From the NCBI GenBank assembly GCA_046593925.1, contig JBKJQN010000039.1, positions 1 through 64,000 on the forward strand: a stretch of DNA of 64,000 nt. Direction: 5' to 3'. The notes beneath the pieces are model-generated. The model searched no databases, was not told the origin of the DNA, and saw only the letters and a list, made by a program, of their open reading frames with translations. Positions 15,767-24,197 of this stretch are shown here, piece after piece. Each line of letters starts with the position of its first letter. Position 1 is the first letter of the stretch. The position numbers and the translations under genes were made by a program. Source of the stretch: JAYVYM01 sp046593925 (lineage in GTDB: Bacteria; Actinomycetota; Actinomycetes; Mycobacteriales; SCTD01).

Positions 15767-16900
15767 GTGGACTTCTCGATCACCCCGGAGCAGCAGGCGC
15801 TGTACGCATCGATGCGCCGGCTGGCCCGCGAGGTGGTCAGCCCGGGCGCAGCGGAGCGGGACCGCGACGGCCGCTGGGACCCCGAGGTCTGGAAGCAGCT
15901 GGCGGCGGCCGGGGTCGCCGGCATGCCGATCCCGGCAGAGCACGGTGGCTCCGGCGGCTCGATCATCGACTGCTGCCTGGTCAACGAGGCGATCGGCGAG
16001 GGTGGCCGGGACGGCGGGCTCGGGCTCTCGCTTGGCGCGCACTGGGTGATCGGCTCGGTGCCGATCTGGCTGCACGGCACTGCGGAACAACAGCAGCGCT
16101 GGCTGCCCGGGCTGTGCGACGGCTCGCTGATCGGCGCATGGGCCAGCACCGAGCCCGAGGCCGGTTCCGACGCGGCCGGGATCCAGGCGACCGCGCGGCG
16201 CGACGGCGACTCGTACGTCCTGTCCGGCACGAAGATCTTCATCACCAACGGCCCGATCGCCGACGTCTGCACGGTCCTGGCCCGCGCCGAGCAGGGCCCG
16301 ACGGCCTTCGTCGTCGACACCCGCACGCCCGGCTTCGGGGTCGGCCGGGAGATCGACAAGATGGGCTGCCGGTCCTCACCGACCGCCGAGATCGTGCTGT
16401 CGGACTGCCGGGTGCCTGCGGACGCGGTGCTCGGCACGCCGGGCGAGGCGCTCTGGAAGATCGCCTTCGAGTGCTTCGACTGGGAGCGCACCGTCATGCT
16501 GGCGGGCATGGTCGGCGGGATGCGCGCGACGATCGACGACACGGTGCGGTATGCCAAGCAGCGCTCGCAGTTCGGCAAGCCGATCGCGCACTTCCAGGCG
16601 GTCGCGCACAAGCTGGCCGACATGGAGATCAACTACCAGGTCTGCCGCAACGCGGTCTACCGGGCGGCCTGGCTCAAGGAGCACGGCCAGGAGCACATGG
16701 TCGAGGCATCGGTCGCCAAGGCGCTGCTCGGCCGGCTGTCGGTCGAGAACGCCCTCGAGGCCATCCAGGTGCACGGCGGCTACGGCTACACCCGGGACTT
16801 CCCGGTCGAGCGCGCCCTGCGCGACGCCAAGCTCGCCTCCATCGGCGGCGGTACCACCGAGATCCAGAAGATGATCATCAGCCGGGTGATGCTGGCGTGA
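15767..16900 (+). CDS. Acyl-CoA dehydrogenase
   Basis: A 377-residue FAD-dependent acyl-CoA dehydrogenase of fatty-acid or branched-chain oxidation. Visible are the N-terminal helical domain (FSITPEQQALYASMRRLARE), the ACAD signature GAWASTEPEAGSDAAG near residue 125, the flavin-binding beta domain, and the C-terminal RSQFGKPIAHFQ. The last part is IQVHGGYGYTRDFPVERALRD followed by GGGTTEIQKMIISR. The catalytic Glu of the C-terminal domain is expected in ERALRD. Substrate length cannot be told. It overlaps the nitrobindin-like gene by 4 nt. Confidence 0.93.
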   Translation: MDFSITPEQQALYASMRRLAREVVSPGAAERDRDGRWDPEVWKQLAAAGVAGMPIPAEHGGSGGSIIDCCLVNEAIGEGGRDGGLGLSLGAHWVIGSVPIWLHGTAEQQQRWLPGLCDGSLIGAWASTEPEAGSDAAGIQATARRDGDSYVLSGTKIFITNGPIADVCTVLARAEQGPTAFVVDTRTPGFGVGREIDKMGCRSSPTAEIVLSDCRVPADAVLGTPGEALWKIAFECFDWERTVMLAGMVGGMRATIDDTVRYAKQRSQFGKPIAHFQAVAHKLADMEINYQVCRNAVYRAAWLKEHGQEHMVEASVAKALLGRLSVENALEAIQVHGGYGYTRDFPVERALRDAKLASIGGGTTEIQKMIISRVMLA

Positions 16901-17388
16901 CTGCAGAGCTGCACCCGGCGCTCGAGCCGCTCGGCTGGCTGGTCGGTGTCTGGGAGGGCACCGGCGCGCTGGTGTACCCGACCGTGCCGGAGCGGACGTA
17001 CGTCCAGCGCGTGGCGATCAGCCACGACGGCCGGCCCTTCCTGCACCACAGCTCACGCTCCTGGCTGCTGGAGGACGACGGGAGCCGCGGCCGGCCCGGG
17101 CTGTCCGAGGAGGGCTGGTGGCGCCCGGGCGCCGAGAAATTCGCCGTGGAGCTGCTGCTGGCGCACCCGACCGGCGTGCTGGAGCTGCTGGTCGGCAGGG
17201 TCGCCTTCAGGAAGATCGAGCTCGTCAGCGACGCGGTGGTGCGCACCGCGACGGCCAAGGAGGTGACGGCTACCTCGCGGCTGTACGGCGGGGTCGAGGA
17301 CGACCTGGCGTACGTCGTGGAGATGGCCGCCGTCGGCCAGTCCCTGCAGCCGCACCTGTCGGCCCGGCTGCAGCGCGTCGGGCCCTGA
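16897..17388 (+). CDS. Nitrobindin / FABP-like heme-binding beta-barrel protein
   Basis: A 163-residue THAP4/nitrobindin-like ten-stranded barrel. The family motif GxWxGxG is present as GVWEGTG near residue 15. The closing strand holds a His (LQPHLSARLQRV), the usual proximal heme ligand. Such ferric-heme proteins bind NO and can isomerise peroxynitrite; that activity is not proven here. GTG 16897 overlaps the acyl-CoA dehydrogenase stop (GTGA), so the pair is co-translated. Confidence 0.88.
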   Translation: MTAELHPALEPLGWLVGVWEGTGALVYPTVPERTYVQRVAISHDGRPFLHHSSRSWLLEDDGSRGRPGLSEEGWWRPGAEKFAVELLLAHPTGVLELLVGRVAFRKIELVSDAVVRTATAKEVTATSRLYGGVEDDLAYVVEMAAVGQSLQPHLSARLQRVGP

Positions 17389-17412
17389 CCGGCCCGAGTT
17401 AGGGTTGCGGCG

Positions 17413-18405
17413 ATGACCATGCGGCTGCTCGTCACCGGTGGCGCCGGCTTCATCGGGGCGAACTTCGTACGCCAGACCCGGCGTGAGCGTCCCGACGTCG
17501 AGGTCGTCGTCCTCGACGCGCTGACCTACGCGGGCAACTGCCACTCGCTGCCGTCCGATGTGGAGCTGGTGGTGGGCGACGTCGCGGACCCGGCGATCGT
17601 CGACCGGCTGGTCGCCCGCGTCGACACCGTCGTGCACTTCGCGGCGGAGTCGCACAACGACAACGGCCTGCACGACCCGGCGCCCTTCCTCACGACGAAC
17701 GTCGTCGGGACGTACGTGCTGCTGGAGGCGGTCCGCAGGTACGACGTACGGCTGCACCACATCTCGACCGACGAGGTGTTCGGCGACCTCGAGCTCGACG
17801 ACCCGGAACGCTTCCGGGAGTCCACGCCGTACGACCCGGGCAGCCCGTACTCCGCGACCAAAGCCGGCAGCGACCTGCTGGTGCGGGCGTGGTGCCGCTC
17901 GTTCGGCGTCCGGGCCACGATCTCGAACTGCTCCAACAACTACGGGCCGTACCAGCACGTGGAGAAGTTCATCCCGCGCCAGGTCACCAACCTGCTCGAC
18001 GGCGCCCGCCCCAAGCTGTACGGCTCGGGGCGCAACGTGCGCGACTGGATCCACGTCGAGGACCACAACACCGCCGTATGGGCGGTCCTGGACCGCGGCG
18101 CCCTCGGGCAGACCTACCTGATCGGGGCGGACGGCGAGCAGTCCAACCGCGCGGTCGTCGAGCTGCTGCTCGAGCTGGTCGGGCTGCCGTCCGACGCGTA
18201 CGACCTGGTGGGCGACCGGCCGGGGCACGACCTGCGGTACGCGATCGACAGCACCAAGCTGCGCACCGAGCTCGGCTGGGCGCCGCGCTACCCGGCCTTC
18301 CGGGACGGCCTGGCTGCCACCGTCGGCTGGTACCGCCACCACGAGGACTGGTGGCGCCCGCAGAAGGCTGCCACCGAGGGCCGCTACGCGGAGCTGGGCC
18401 GGTGA
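17413..18405 (+). CDS. rfbB: dTDP-glucose 4,6-dehydratase RmlB
   Basis: RmlB converts dTDP-glucose to dTDP-4-keto-6-deoxyglucose, step two of dTDP-L-rhamnose synthesis. The 330-residue SDR has the NAD motif TGGAGFIG at residues 8-15, the catalytic segment HISTDEVFGDL (Thr, Asp, Glu), YSATKAG with the catalytic Tyr and Lys, and SNNYGPYQHVEKFIP, a dehydratase hallmark. It is the first gene of the tight operon rmlB-C-D-A, each pair overlapping by 4 nt. Confidence 0.97.
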   Translation: MTMRLLVTGGAGFIGANFVRQTRRERPDVEVVVLDALTYAGNCHSLPSDVELVVGDVADPAIVDRLVARVDTVVHFAAESHNDNGLHDPAPFLTTNVVGTYVLLEAVRRYDVRLHHISTDEVFGDLELDDPERFRESTPYDPGSPYSATKAGSDLLVRAWCRSFGVRATISNCSNNYGPYQHVEKFIPRQVTNLLDGARPKLYGSGRNVRDWIHVEDHNTAVWAVLDRGALGQTYLIGADGEQSNRAVVELLLELVGLPSDAYDLVGDRPGHDLRYAIDSTKLRTELGWAPRYPAFRDGLAATVGWYRHHEDWWRPQKAATEGRYAELGR

Positions 18406-18932
18406 GCGGTCCGGTCGTCAGCGGCACCGGCATCCCCGGCCTGTTGCACGTCGAGCTCGAGCTGCACGCCGACGGGCGAGGCTGGTTCAAGGAGAGCTAC
18501 CAGCGGGCCAAGCTCGAGGCAGCCGGGCTGCCGCAGCTGGAGGTGCTGCAGCACAACGTCTCCTACAACGAGGCGGTCGGTGTCACCCGCGGAATCCACG
18601 CCGAGCCCTGGAACAAGTACATCTCGCCGTCCTACGGCCGGGTCTTCGCGGTGGTCGCGGACCTTCGCCAGGGCGAGATGTACGGCACCGTCCAGACCTT
18701 CGAGCTCGGTCCCGGCGAGGCCCTGTACGTCCCGCGCGGCTGCGGCAACGCCTTCTGCACCCTGGAACCGCACACCGTCTACAGCTACCTCGTCGACGGG
18801 CTCTGGTCGCCGCAGGCCCAGTACGTGTTGGTCGACCTGTTCGACCCGACGCTCGCGGTGCCGTGGCCGCTGCCCCGCGAGCAGATGACGATCAGCGCCA
18901 GGGACGCGGCTCACCCGCCGCTCGTGCCGTGA
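18402..18932 (+). CDS. rfbC: dTDP-4-dehydrorhamnose 3,5-epimerase RmlC-like
   Basis: RmlC inverts C3 and C5 of dTDP-4-keto-6-deoxyglucose. The 176-residue cupin has GRGWFKESYQR near residue 23, VGVTRGIHAEPWNKYISP (family R-G-x-H with the catalytic His), EALYVPRGCGNAFCTLE and TVYSYLVDGLWSP. It is of the shorter, divergent type also found fused to RmlD in some bacteria, and Trp-Asn-Lys-Tyr replaces the more usual motif after the His. GTG 18402 overlaps the rmlB stop; its own stop overlaps the rmlD start. Confidence 0.9.
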   Translation: MSGPVVSGTGIPGLLHVELELHADGRGWFKESYQRAKLEAAGLPQLEVLQHNVSYNEAVGVTRGIHAEPWNKYISPSYGRVFAVVADLRQGEMYGTVQTFELGPGEALYVPRGCGNAFCTLEPHTVYSYLVDGLWSPQAQYVLVDLFDPTLAVPWPLPREQMTISARDAAHPPLVP

Positions 18933-19759
18933 CCGTGCTGGTGACCGGCGGCTCCGGTCAGCTGGGTCGCGCGCTGCGCGCGGAGCTGCCCGGCGCCGTG
19001 TTCGGCGAGCTGCCGGAGCTCGACATCACCGACCGGGCGGCGCTGGCCGCGCGGGACTGGAGGGGGACCACGGCGATCGTCAACGCGGCCGCCTGGACCG
19101 CGGTGGACGCCGCGGAGCAGGCCGGCACCCTGCTGACGGCCTGGGACGTCAATGTCACTGGCGTCGCCGAGCTGGCGTCGCACGCTCGCCGACTCGGCGT
19201 GCCGTTTGTCCAGCTCAGCACCGACTACGTCTTGGCCGGCGATCACGACGGCGACGCCCCGGTCGATGCGCCAATTGATCCGCAGGGGATGTACGGCGTC
19301 GGAAAGGCCGCCGGCGAGCTGGCCGCCCGGATCGCGCCGCGGCACTACGTGGTGCGTACCAGCTGGGTGTTCGGTGACGGGCCCAACTTCGTGCGGACGG
19401 TGCGCCGGCTGGCCGGGCAGCGGCAGGAGCTGACCGTCGTGGACGACCAGGTCGGCCGTCCGACGTACGCCGTCGACCTGGCCAGGGCGATCGTCCGGCT
19501 GCTCGCCAGCGACCTGCCCCCCGGGACCTACCACGCGACCGGGTCGGGCGAGCCGGTGTCGTGGGCAGCCTTCGCTGCCGTCGCCCTGCAGGGCACCGGC
19601 TGCACGGTCGTGCCGGTGACCACCGGGCAGTACGCCCGCGGCGCGCCCGGCACGGCTCCCCGGCCGGCCAACTCGGCGTTGGCGGCCGGCCCGCTCGTGC
19701 TGCGCGACTGGCGTGAGGCACTGGCGGAGTACCTGGCGGCGGAGGGGGCTCGCGGGTGA
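18929..19759 (+). CDS. rfbD: dTDP-4-dehydrorhamnose reductase RmlD
   Basis: RmlD makes dTDP-L-rhamnose by NAD(P)H-dependent reduction. The 276-residue SDR has the N-terminal TGGSGQLGRAL, the segment NAAAWTAVDAAEQ near residue 52, QLSTDYVLAG, and MYGVGKAAGE in place of the usual YGxTKxxGE, keeping the catalytic Tyr and Lys. RTSWVFGDGPNFV and VDDQVGRPTYAVDLA are also characteristic. The TKLAGE to GKAAGE change is conservative. It lies between rmlC and rmlA with 4-nt overlaps on both sides. Confidence 0.94.
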   Translation: MTVLVTGGSGQLGRALRAELPGAVFGELPELDITDRAALAARDWRGTTAIVNAAAWTAVDAAEQAGTLLTAWDVNVTGVAELASHARRLGVPFVQLSTDYVLAGDHDGDAPVDAPIDPQGMYGVGKAAGELAARIAPRHYVVRTSWVFGDGPNFVRTVRRLAGQRQELTVVDDQVGRPTYAVDLARAIVRLLASDLPPGTYHATGSGEPVSWAAFAAVALQGTGCTVVPVTTGQYARGAPGTAPRPANSALAAGPLVLRDWREALAEYLAAEGARG

Positions 19760-20622
19760 AGGGCATTGTGCTGGCCGGCGGCTCTGGCACCCGGCTCTAC
19801 CCGATGACGCAGGCGGTGTCCAAGCAGCTGCTGCCCGTCTACGCCAAGCCGATGGTGCACTCCCCGCTGTCCACCCTGCTGCTGGCCGGCATCCAGGATG
19901 TCCTGCTCATCACCACGGCGCAGGACCAGGAGCAGTACGCCCGGCTGCTCGGTGACGGGTCGCGCTACGGCTGTGCCTTCTCCTACGCCGTGCAGCCCGA
20001 GCCGAACGGTCTCGCGGAGGCGTTCCTGATCGGTGCCGACTTCGTGGGCAACGACTCGGTGTCGCTCGTACTCGGCGACAACATCTTCTACGGGCCCGGC
20101 TTCGGCAAGCAGCTGCGCCGGTACCGCGACATCGCCGGCGGCGCGATCTTCGCCTATCACGTCGCCGATCCCGAGCGGTACGGCGTGGTGGAGTTCGACG
20201 AGCAGCGACGGGCCGTGTCACTGGAGGAGAAGCCGGCTCGGCCGCGCAGCAGCTATGCCGTCGTCGGGCTGTACTTCTACGACAACGACGTCCTGGAGAT
20301 CGCCCGCGGTGTCCGGCCGAGCTCGCGGGGCGAGCTGGAGATCACGACGGTCAACAACGCCTACCTCGCGCAGGGCCGGCTGCAGGTGGCGGTGATGGAC
20401 CGCGGCACCGCCTGGCTCGACACCGGTACGGCGGCCTCGCTCATGCAGGCCGGGTTGTTCGTCCAGGTCATCGAAGAGCGGCAGGGCCTGAAGATCGGCT
20501 GCCTGGAGGAGGTGGCCTGGCGTGAGGGGTTCATCGACGACGCCGGCCTCGTCGCGCTCGCCGAGCCGCTGCGCAGCAGCGGCTTCGGAAACTACCTGTT
20601 GGGGCTGCTCGACCGGCGCTGA
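19756..20622 (+). CDS. rfbA: Glucose-1-phosphate thymidylyltransferase RmlA
   Basis: RmlA makes dTDP-glucose from glucose-1-phosphate and dTTP, the first step of the rhamnose pathway. The 288-residue protein starts MKGIVLAGGSGTRLYPMTQ, the nucleotide-binding signature, followed by SKQLLPVYAKPMVHSPLS, LVLGDNIFYGPGF (metal-binding Asp) and FYDNDVLEIARGVRPSSRGE. DRGTAWLDTGTAASLMQAG is the family C-terminal motif. It starts at GTG 19756 overlapping rmlD and closes the rhamnose operon. Rhamnose in actinomycetes goes to cell-wall linkers, capsules or glycolipids. Confidence 0.97.
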   Translation: MKGIVLAGGSGTRLYPMTQAVSKQLLPVYAKPMVHSPLSTLLLAGIQDVLLITTAQDQEQYARLLGDGSRYGCAFSYAVQPEPNGLAEAFLIGADFVGNDSVSLVLGDNIFYGPGFGKQLRRYRDIAGGAIFAYHVADPERYGVVEFDEQRRAVSLEEKPARPRSSYAVVGLYFYDNDVLEIARGVRPSSRGELEITTVNNAYLAQGRLQVAVMDRGTAWLDTGTAASLMQAGLFVQVIEERQGLKIGCLEEVAWREGFIDDAGLVALAEPLRSSGFGNYLLGLLDRR

Positions 20623-20906
20623 CACTGGTCGGCTGGTCGGGGAAGGCTGCCCATCCCGACATCGTGTGCTTGCTGAAGTCACGGAGCACACAGTGTCGGC
20701 CCCCTCGGGCCGCCCTGAGCGTGCGGCCGGCCGGGCGCGACCGGAGTTCGTGTGTCGCGCCCGCGGTGACAGCACACAACCTCCCCCGTGGCCCCGATCC
20801 CCGTGGCGGACCCGGCGGACCCGGCGGGCCCGACGGATCCAGCGGATGAGCCTGCGGGGGCGAGCGAACAGCCGGGTAGCGCCAACCGCCCGTCTACTCT
20901 GCGCGG

Positions 20907-22247
20907 ATGCCCGCCCCCGCCCGTCCTCGGATGACCGTCATCGGCACGGGCTACCTGGGCGCCACCCACGCGGTGTGCATGGCCGAGCTGGGCCACCAGG
21001 TGCTCGGCCTGGACATCGATCCGGACAAGGTTGCTGCGCTCAATGACGGCGTCGTGCCGTTCTTCGAACCCGGTCTGCCCGAGCTGCTCGCCACACAGCT
21101 GGATGCGGGGCGGCTGCGTTTCACCACCTCCTACCAGCAGGTGGGGGAGTTCGGCGACGTGCACTTCGTGTGCGTGGGCACGCCTCAGAAGCAGGGCGAG
21201 TTCGCGGCTGACCTGACCCACGTCGATGCGGCCTTCCGCGCGCTGCTGCCACAGGTGCGCGAGGGTGCGCTGCTGGTCGGCAAGTCGACGGTGCCGGCTG
21301 GAACGGCTGACCGCCTCGCCGGACTGCTCGCCGCAGCGGCTGCCGACGGCATCCTTGCGCCCGGTGTCGAGCTGGCCTGGAACCCGGAGTTCCTGCGCGA
21401 GGGCTTCGCTGTCGAGGACACCCTGCGGCCCGACCGCCTGGTGTTCGGCGTACGCACGCCGTCGGCCGAGGCACGGCTGCGGGAGGTGTACGCGGCAGTG
21501 ATCGAGCGGCCCACGCCGGTCGTCACGACCGACTTCGCGACGGCCGAGCTGGTGAAGGTCGCGGCAAATGCCTTCCTGGCCACCAAGATCTCGTTCATCA
21601 ACGCGATGGCGGAGGTCTGCGAAGTGACCGGCGGCGACGTGACGATGTTGAGCAAGGCGCTGTCGTACGACACCCGCATCGGTGGCCGGTTTCTGCATGC
21701 CGGGCTGGGCTTCGGGGGCGGCTGCCTGCCCAAGGACATCCGTGCGTTCATGGCGCGCGCCGGGGAGCTGGGCGTGGACCAGGCGCTGTCCTTCCTGAAA
21801 GAGGTCGACGCCATCAACCTGCGTCGCCGCGCACGGATGGTTGAGATCGCCCGCGAGCTGGTCGGCGGGAGCTTCGGTGGGATGCGCGTCGCGGTGCTCG
21901 GTGCGGCGTTCAAGCCCAACAGCGACGACATCCGCGACAGCCCCGCCCTGGACGTCGCCGACAGCATCCAGCGCCAGGGCGCCGCGGTGACGCTGTACGA
22001 CCCGCAGGCAATGGCGAACGCCCGGGTCAAGCATCCGGAGCTCGGCTACCGGGACAGCGCCCTGGCAGCGGCCCGCGGCGCCGACCTCGTCCTGCACCTC
22101 ACCGAGTGGGCGGAGTTCCGCGAGATGGATCCGGAGGTGCTCGGGAATGTGGTCGCTGAACGCCTGATCGTGGACGGCCGCAACGCCCTCGACCCGGACC
22201 GTTGGCGCTCAGCCGGCTGGACCTACCGTGCTCTCGGCCGGCCGTAG
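20907..22247 (+). CDS. UDP-glucose 6-dehydrogenase
   Basis: A 446-residue enzyme that oxidises UDP-glucose to UDP-glucuronate. Motifs are the NAD site VIGTGYLGATHAVCMAELGH, the middle domain AWNPEFLREGFAVEDTLRPDR, ELVKVAANAFLATKISFIN, the active-site GFGGGCLPKDIRAF with the catalytic Cys, and GAAFKPNSDDIRDSPALDVA. ATG 20907 is taken; an ATG seven codons downstream (MTVIGTG) may be the real start. It follows the rhamnose operon after a 284-bp gap that holds no gene I can recognise, so it may have its own promoter. UDP-glucuronate would feed cell-surface glycans. Confidence 0.95.
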   Translation: MPAPARPRMTVIGTGYLGATHAVCMAELGHQVLGLDIDPDKVAALNDGVVPFFEPGLPELLATQLDAGRLRFTTSYQQVGEFGDVHFVCVGTPQKQGEFAADLTHVDAAFRALLPQVREGALLVGKSTVPAGTADRLAGLLAAAAADGILAPGVELAWNPEFLREGFAVEDTLRPDRLVFGVRTPSAEARLREVYAAVIERPTPVVTTDFATAELVKVAANAFLATKISFINAMAEVCEVTGGDVTMLSKALSYDTRIGGRFLHAGLGFGGGCLPKDIRAFMARAGELGVDQALSFLKEVDAINLRRRARMVEIARELVGGSFGGMRVAVLGAAFKPNSDDIRDSPALDVADSIQRQGAAVTLYDPQAMANARVKHPELGYRDSALAAARGADLVLHLTEWAEFREMDPEVLGNVVAERLIVDGRNALDPDRWRSAGWTYRALGRP

Positions 22248-22271
22248 CCAGTCAGGACCCGGCAGGTAAGA

Positions 22272-22345
22272 ACCCCCGGGCGCTTCCTCGCACCGCCCCG
22301 AGAGGCGGGTCGAGGGCCGGCTGCACTGGGCCGGCGCCCGGGGGT
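22272..22345. other. Branched inverted-repeat structure between convergent genes
   Basis: ACCCCCGGGCGC at 22272-22283 pairs perfectly with GCGCCCGGGGGT at 22334-22345. Inside lie two smaller hairpins, one of CCGCC/GGCGG and one of CCGGC/GCCGG type. The whole forms a three-way junction of about 74 nt. It sits 25 bp after the UDP-glucose dehydrogenase stop and before the convergent membrane gene, so a two-sided terminator is the simplest reading. A structured RNA cannot be excluded. The rest of the 293-bp gap shows nothing else. Confidence 0.55.
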
Positions 22346-22540
22346 CTGGTGCCTGCGTTGGATTCGCCGTCGCCGTCACAGGACGAGCGGTCGAGACCAG
22401 CGATCGGTCCTTGCAACGGCGTCCTAGCGGACAGCCACCTCACGCGTCCGATAAGCACTCAAAGTGTCGGACCACCTCCTCTCTCGTGTACCAGCAGCGT
22501 AGGTCCCACACGTCAGGCTGTCACCCAGAAAGCTGCCGCT

Positions 22541-23023
22541 TCAGTAGTCGCTGAGCCGGGTGGGCAGCGGCGCGGCGAGGAGGCAGGCGCCGGTCAGCAG
22601 GACCGCCGCCGCCAGGCCCAGCGTCAGAGCGGTCCGGGGGCGGCCGACCGCGGCGCCGAGCCACGACCAGCCGCCGAGCAGCAGCACGGCGAGCGCGACC
22701 AGTACCGGCGAGGGTCCGCGGTGGATCGAGATGTGGCCGACCCAGAGGTCCATCGTCCGGGTATGCGGCATCCGCAGGTACTTGAACAAGAGATCGGGGG
22801 TGATCGACACCAACTGCCCCAGCACGGCAGCTGCGAGGGGTGGGACGACCAACCCGCGGCGCAGCGCCATGGCGACCCCGGCCACGGCCAGGCCGAGCCC
22901 CCAGCCGATCAACTGGTGCAGCAGGTAGTGCCACCAGGTGCCACGGCCGAGGTAGGCGACCGCGACGGCGTACTCCAGGGCGCCCAGCCCCGCGTACGCA
23001 GCAAGAACGGCGGCGCGCTTCAT
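22541..23023 (-). CDS. Integral membrane protein of unknown function
   Basis: A 160-residue protein with four or five hydrophobic helices. The polar residues are notable: WWHYLLHQLIGWG near residue 30 and PDLLFKYLRMPHTRTMDLW followed by VGHISIHRGP near 80-105. The spaced His and Asp recall membrane-bound metal-dependent hydrolases of the YdjM type, but the match is loose and I do not claim the function. Its ATG overlaps the stop of the upstream thioredoxin-like gene by 4 nt, so the two are coupled. Confidence 0.6.
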   Translation of the reverse strand: MKRAAVLAAYAGLGALEYAVAVAYLGRGTWWHYLLHQLIGWGLGLAVAGVAMALRRGLVVPPLAAAVLGQLVSITPDLLFKYLRMPHTRTMDLWVGHISIHRGPSPVLVALAVLLLGGWSWLGAAVGRPRTALTLGLAAAVLLTGACLLAAPLPTRLSDY

Positions 23024-23478
23024 CCGTGCCCCGTCAGGTGCTCCAGCAGGACCTCCTGCTCCTCGGCGTGGTCATACCAGCCGGGGTCGTAGGAGCGGTA
23101 GCGGACGAAGCCGGCCGGGTCGACCAGCACGTAGCCGTCGCCGGCGCAGCGGCTCGCCCGTGGCAGCGCGACGCGCCGGGCGAGATCGACGTCGGTTGAG
23201 ACCGCGAAGCCGTAGGCCGCGTCGAGGGTGCGCGCCCGGGGCGGCGACGTTGGACAGCTCAGCACGACCATCGTCGCGCGTCCGCCGAGCGCGCCCAGGC
23301 CGGCCACCCGCTCGTGCAGCGACAGGACGTCGAGCTGAAGCAGACCGGCGTCGGGGGCCGACGCGTGCCCGGTCGCGAACCAGCCGAACACGACGGCCAC
23401 ACCCACCGCCTGGAGCGCAACGACCGTGCCTAGCCCCCGGCGTGGCAAACCGACCCGCTCGCGCCCGGGCGGCACCAT
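23020..23478 (-). CDS. Membrane-anchored thioredoxin-like protein
   Basis: A 152-residue protein with an N-terminal membrane helix (VVALQAVGVAVVFGWFATG, residues 19-37) and an extracytoplasmic domain. The domain has a beta strand ATMVVLSCPTSPPRARTLD where a thioredoxin-fold protein has its CxxC, but only one Cys is kept. A second Cys follows in SRCAGDGYVLVDPAGFVRYR. The VLVDPxGxVRYR strand is typical of AhpC/TSA and thioredoxin-like folds. The partner may be the coupled membrane protein at 22541. Peroxidase or reductase activity is not certain. Confidence 0.6.
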   Translation of the reverse strand: MVPPGRERVGLPRRGLGTVVALQAVGVAVVFGWFATGHASAPDAGLLQLDVLSLHERVAGLGALGGRATMVVLSCPTSPPRARTLDAAYGFAVSTDVDLARRVALPRASRCAGDGYVLVDPAGFVRYRSYDPGWYDHAEEQEVLLEHLTGHG

Positions 23479-23537
23479 GGCAAGCAGCGTACGGCGGAGG
23501 GATCCACCCTCGTCGTCGCACAGTAAAGGGAGACAAC

Positions 23538-23684
23538 GTGGACGACGGACCCGCGCGATCGATGGCTCTGCTGGCGGGCGGCATCCCGTTGTCGTTGCTG
23601 CTCGACCTCGCGCTGGGACCGGACAGCGAGGGCAAGCTGCACGCGGAGCGGCCCGCCGCCTACGGGTCAGCGCACTCCGACTAG
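23538..23684 (+). CDS. Conserved 48-residue hypothetical protein
   Basis: GTG 23538, preceded by AAAGGGA, encodes VDDGPARSMALLAGGIPLSL and then LLDLALGPDSEGK, ending SAHSD. It is a short amphipathic-to-hydrophobic helix with an acidic start and end. I recall similar short proteins in other actinomycetes but no known function. It is divergent from the thioredoxin-like gene and overlaps the 3-prime end of the convergent NUDIX gene by 18 nt. Confidence 0.6.
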   Translation: MDDGPARSMALLAGGIPLSLLLDLALGPDSEGKLHAERPAAYGSAHSD

Positions 23685-24125
23685 GGCGAGTGGTGGGACA
23701 GCGTCAGGGTGCAGCGCCGGGAGGGCCTCAGGGGCGTACCAGGCGATCCGCGAGATCTCGGCACTGCGCGGCGACAGCGCGTGCGCCACGGTGTCGTCGA
23801 CGTCGAGCCGGGTCACGAACGTCACCCAGCGGTCGTGCGTACGCAGTGACGCCAGCTGCGGCTGCTCCACCTGGACGTGCAGCCCGATCTCTTCGCGCAG
23901 CTCCCGGGCCAGCCCCGACCCGGGGTTCTCACCGCGCTTGAGGTCGCCGCCCGGCAGTGCCCAGCCCGGGATGTACGGCTGGTCGACGAGCAGCAGGCGG
24001 CCGTCCGGGCGGAACACGACTGCCAGCACCCCGACGCGATAGCCCGGCGTCGAGAGGCGGACGACGAGGCGCCGGGGCCGGACCGGAGCCCGGGTGAACG
24101 CCGCCACGACCAGCCGTTCCCACAT
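23667..24125 (-). CDS. NUDIX hydrolase
   Basis: A 152-residue NUDIX protein that should cleave a nucleoside diphosphate linked to another group. The box GX5EX7REUXEEXGU is intact: GGDLKRGENPGSGLARELRE followed by EIGLHV. The strand before it, LLLVDQPYIPGWALPG, and the downstream ISRIAWYAPEALPAL match the family. ATG 24125 places the fold normally. Substrate unknown. It is divergent from ygfZ with a gap of about 70 bp. Confidence 0.9.
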   Translation of the reverse strand: MWERLVVAAFTRAPVRPRRLVVRLSTPGYRVGVLAVVFRPDGRLLLVDQPYIPGWALPGGDLKRGENPGSGLARELREEIGLHVQVEQPQLASLRTHDRWVTFVTRLDVDDTVAHALSPRSAEISRIAWYAPEALPALHPDAVPPLALVGVR

Positions 24126-24197
24126 GCCGTCATTGTCGCAGCCGGGGAATCGCCCGGGCACGCTGTCACTTGTGCCCAGCATGCGGAGGTGCCCGGG

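Noticed and set aside
20640..20700. GTGTGCT...AGCACAC inverted repeat before the UDP-glucose dehydrogenase gene as a regulator site.
   Set aside because: The arms are only 7 bp with a 14-nt loop and it lies 200 bp upstream of the start. Such pairs are frequent by chance.
22541..23023. YdjM-type membrane metal hydrolase.
   Set aside because: His and Asp spacing only loosely agrees and the protein is shorter, so it is left as an unknown membrane protein.
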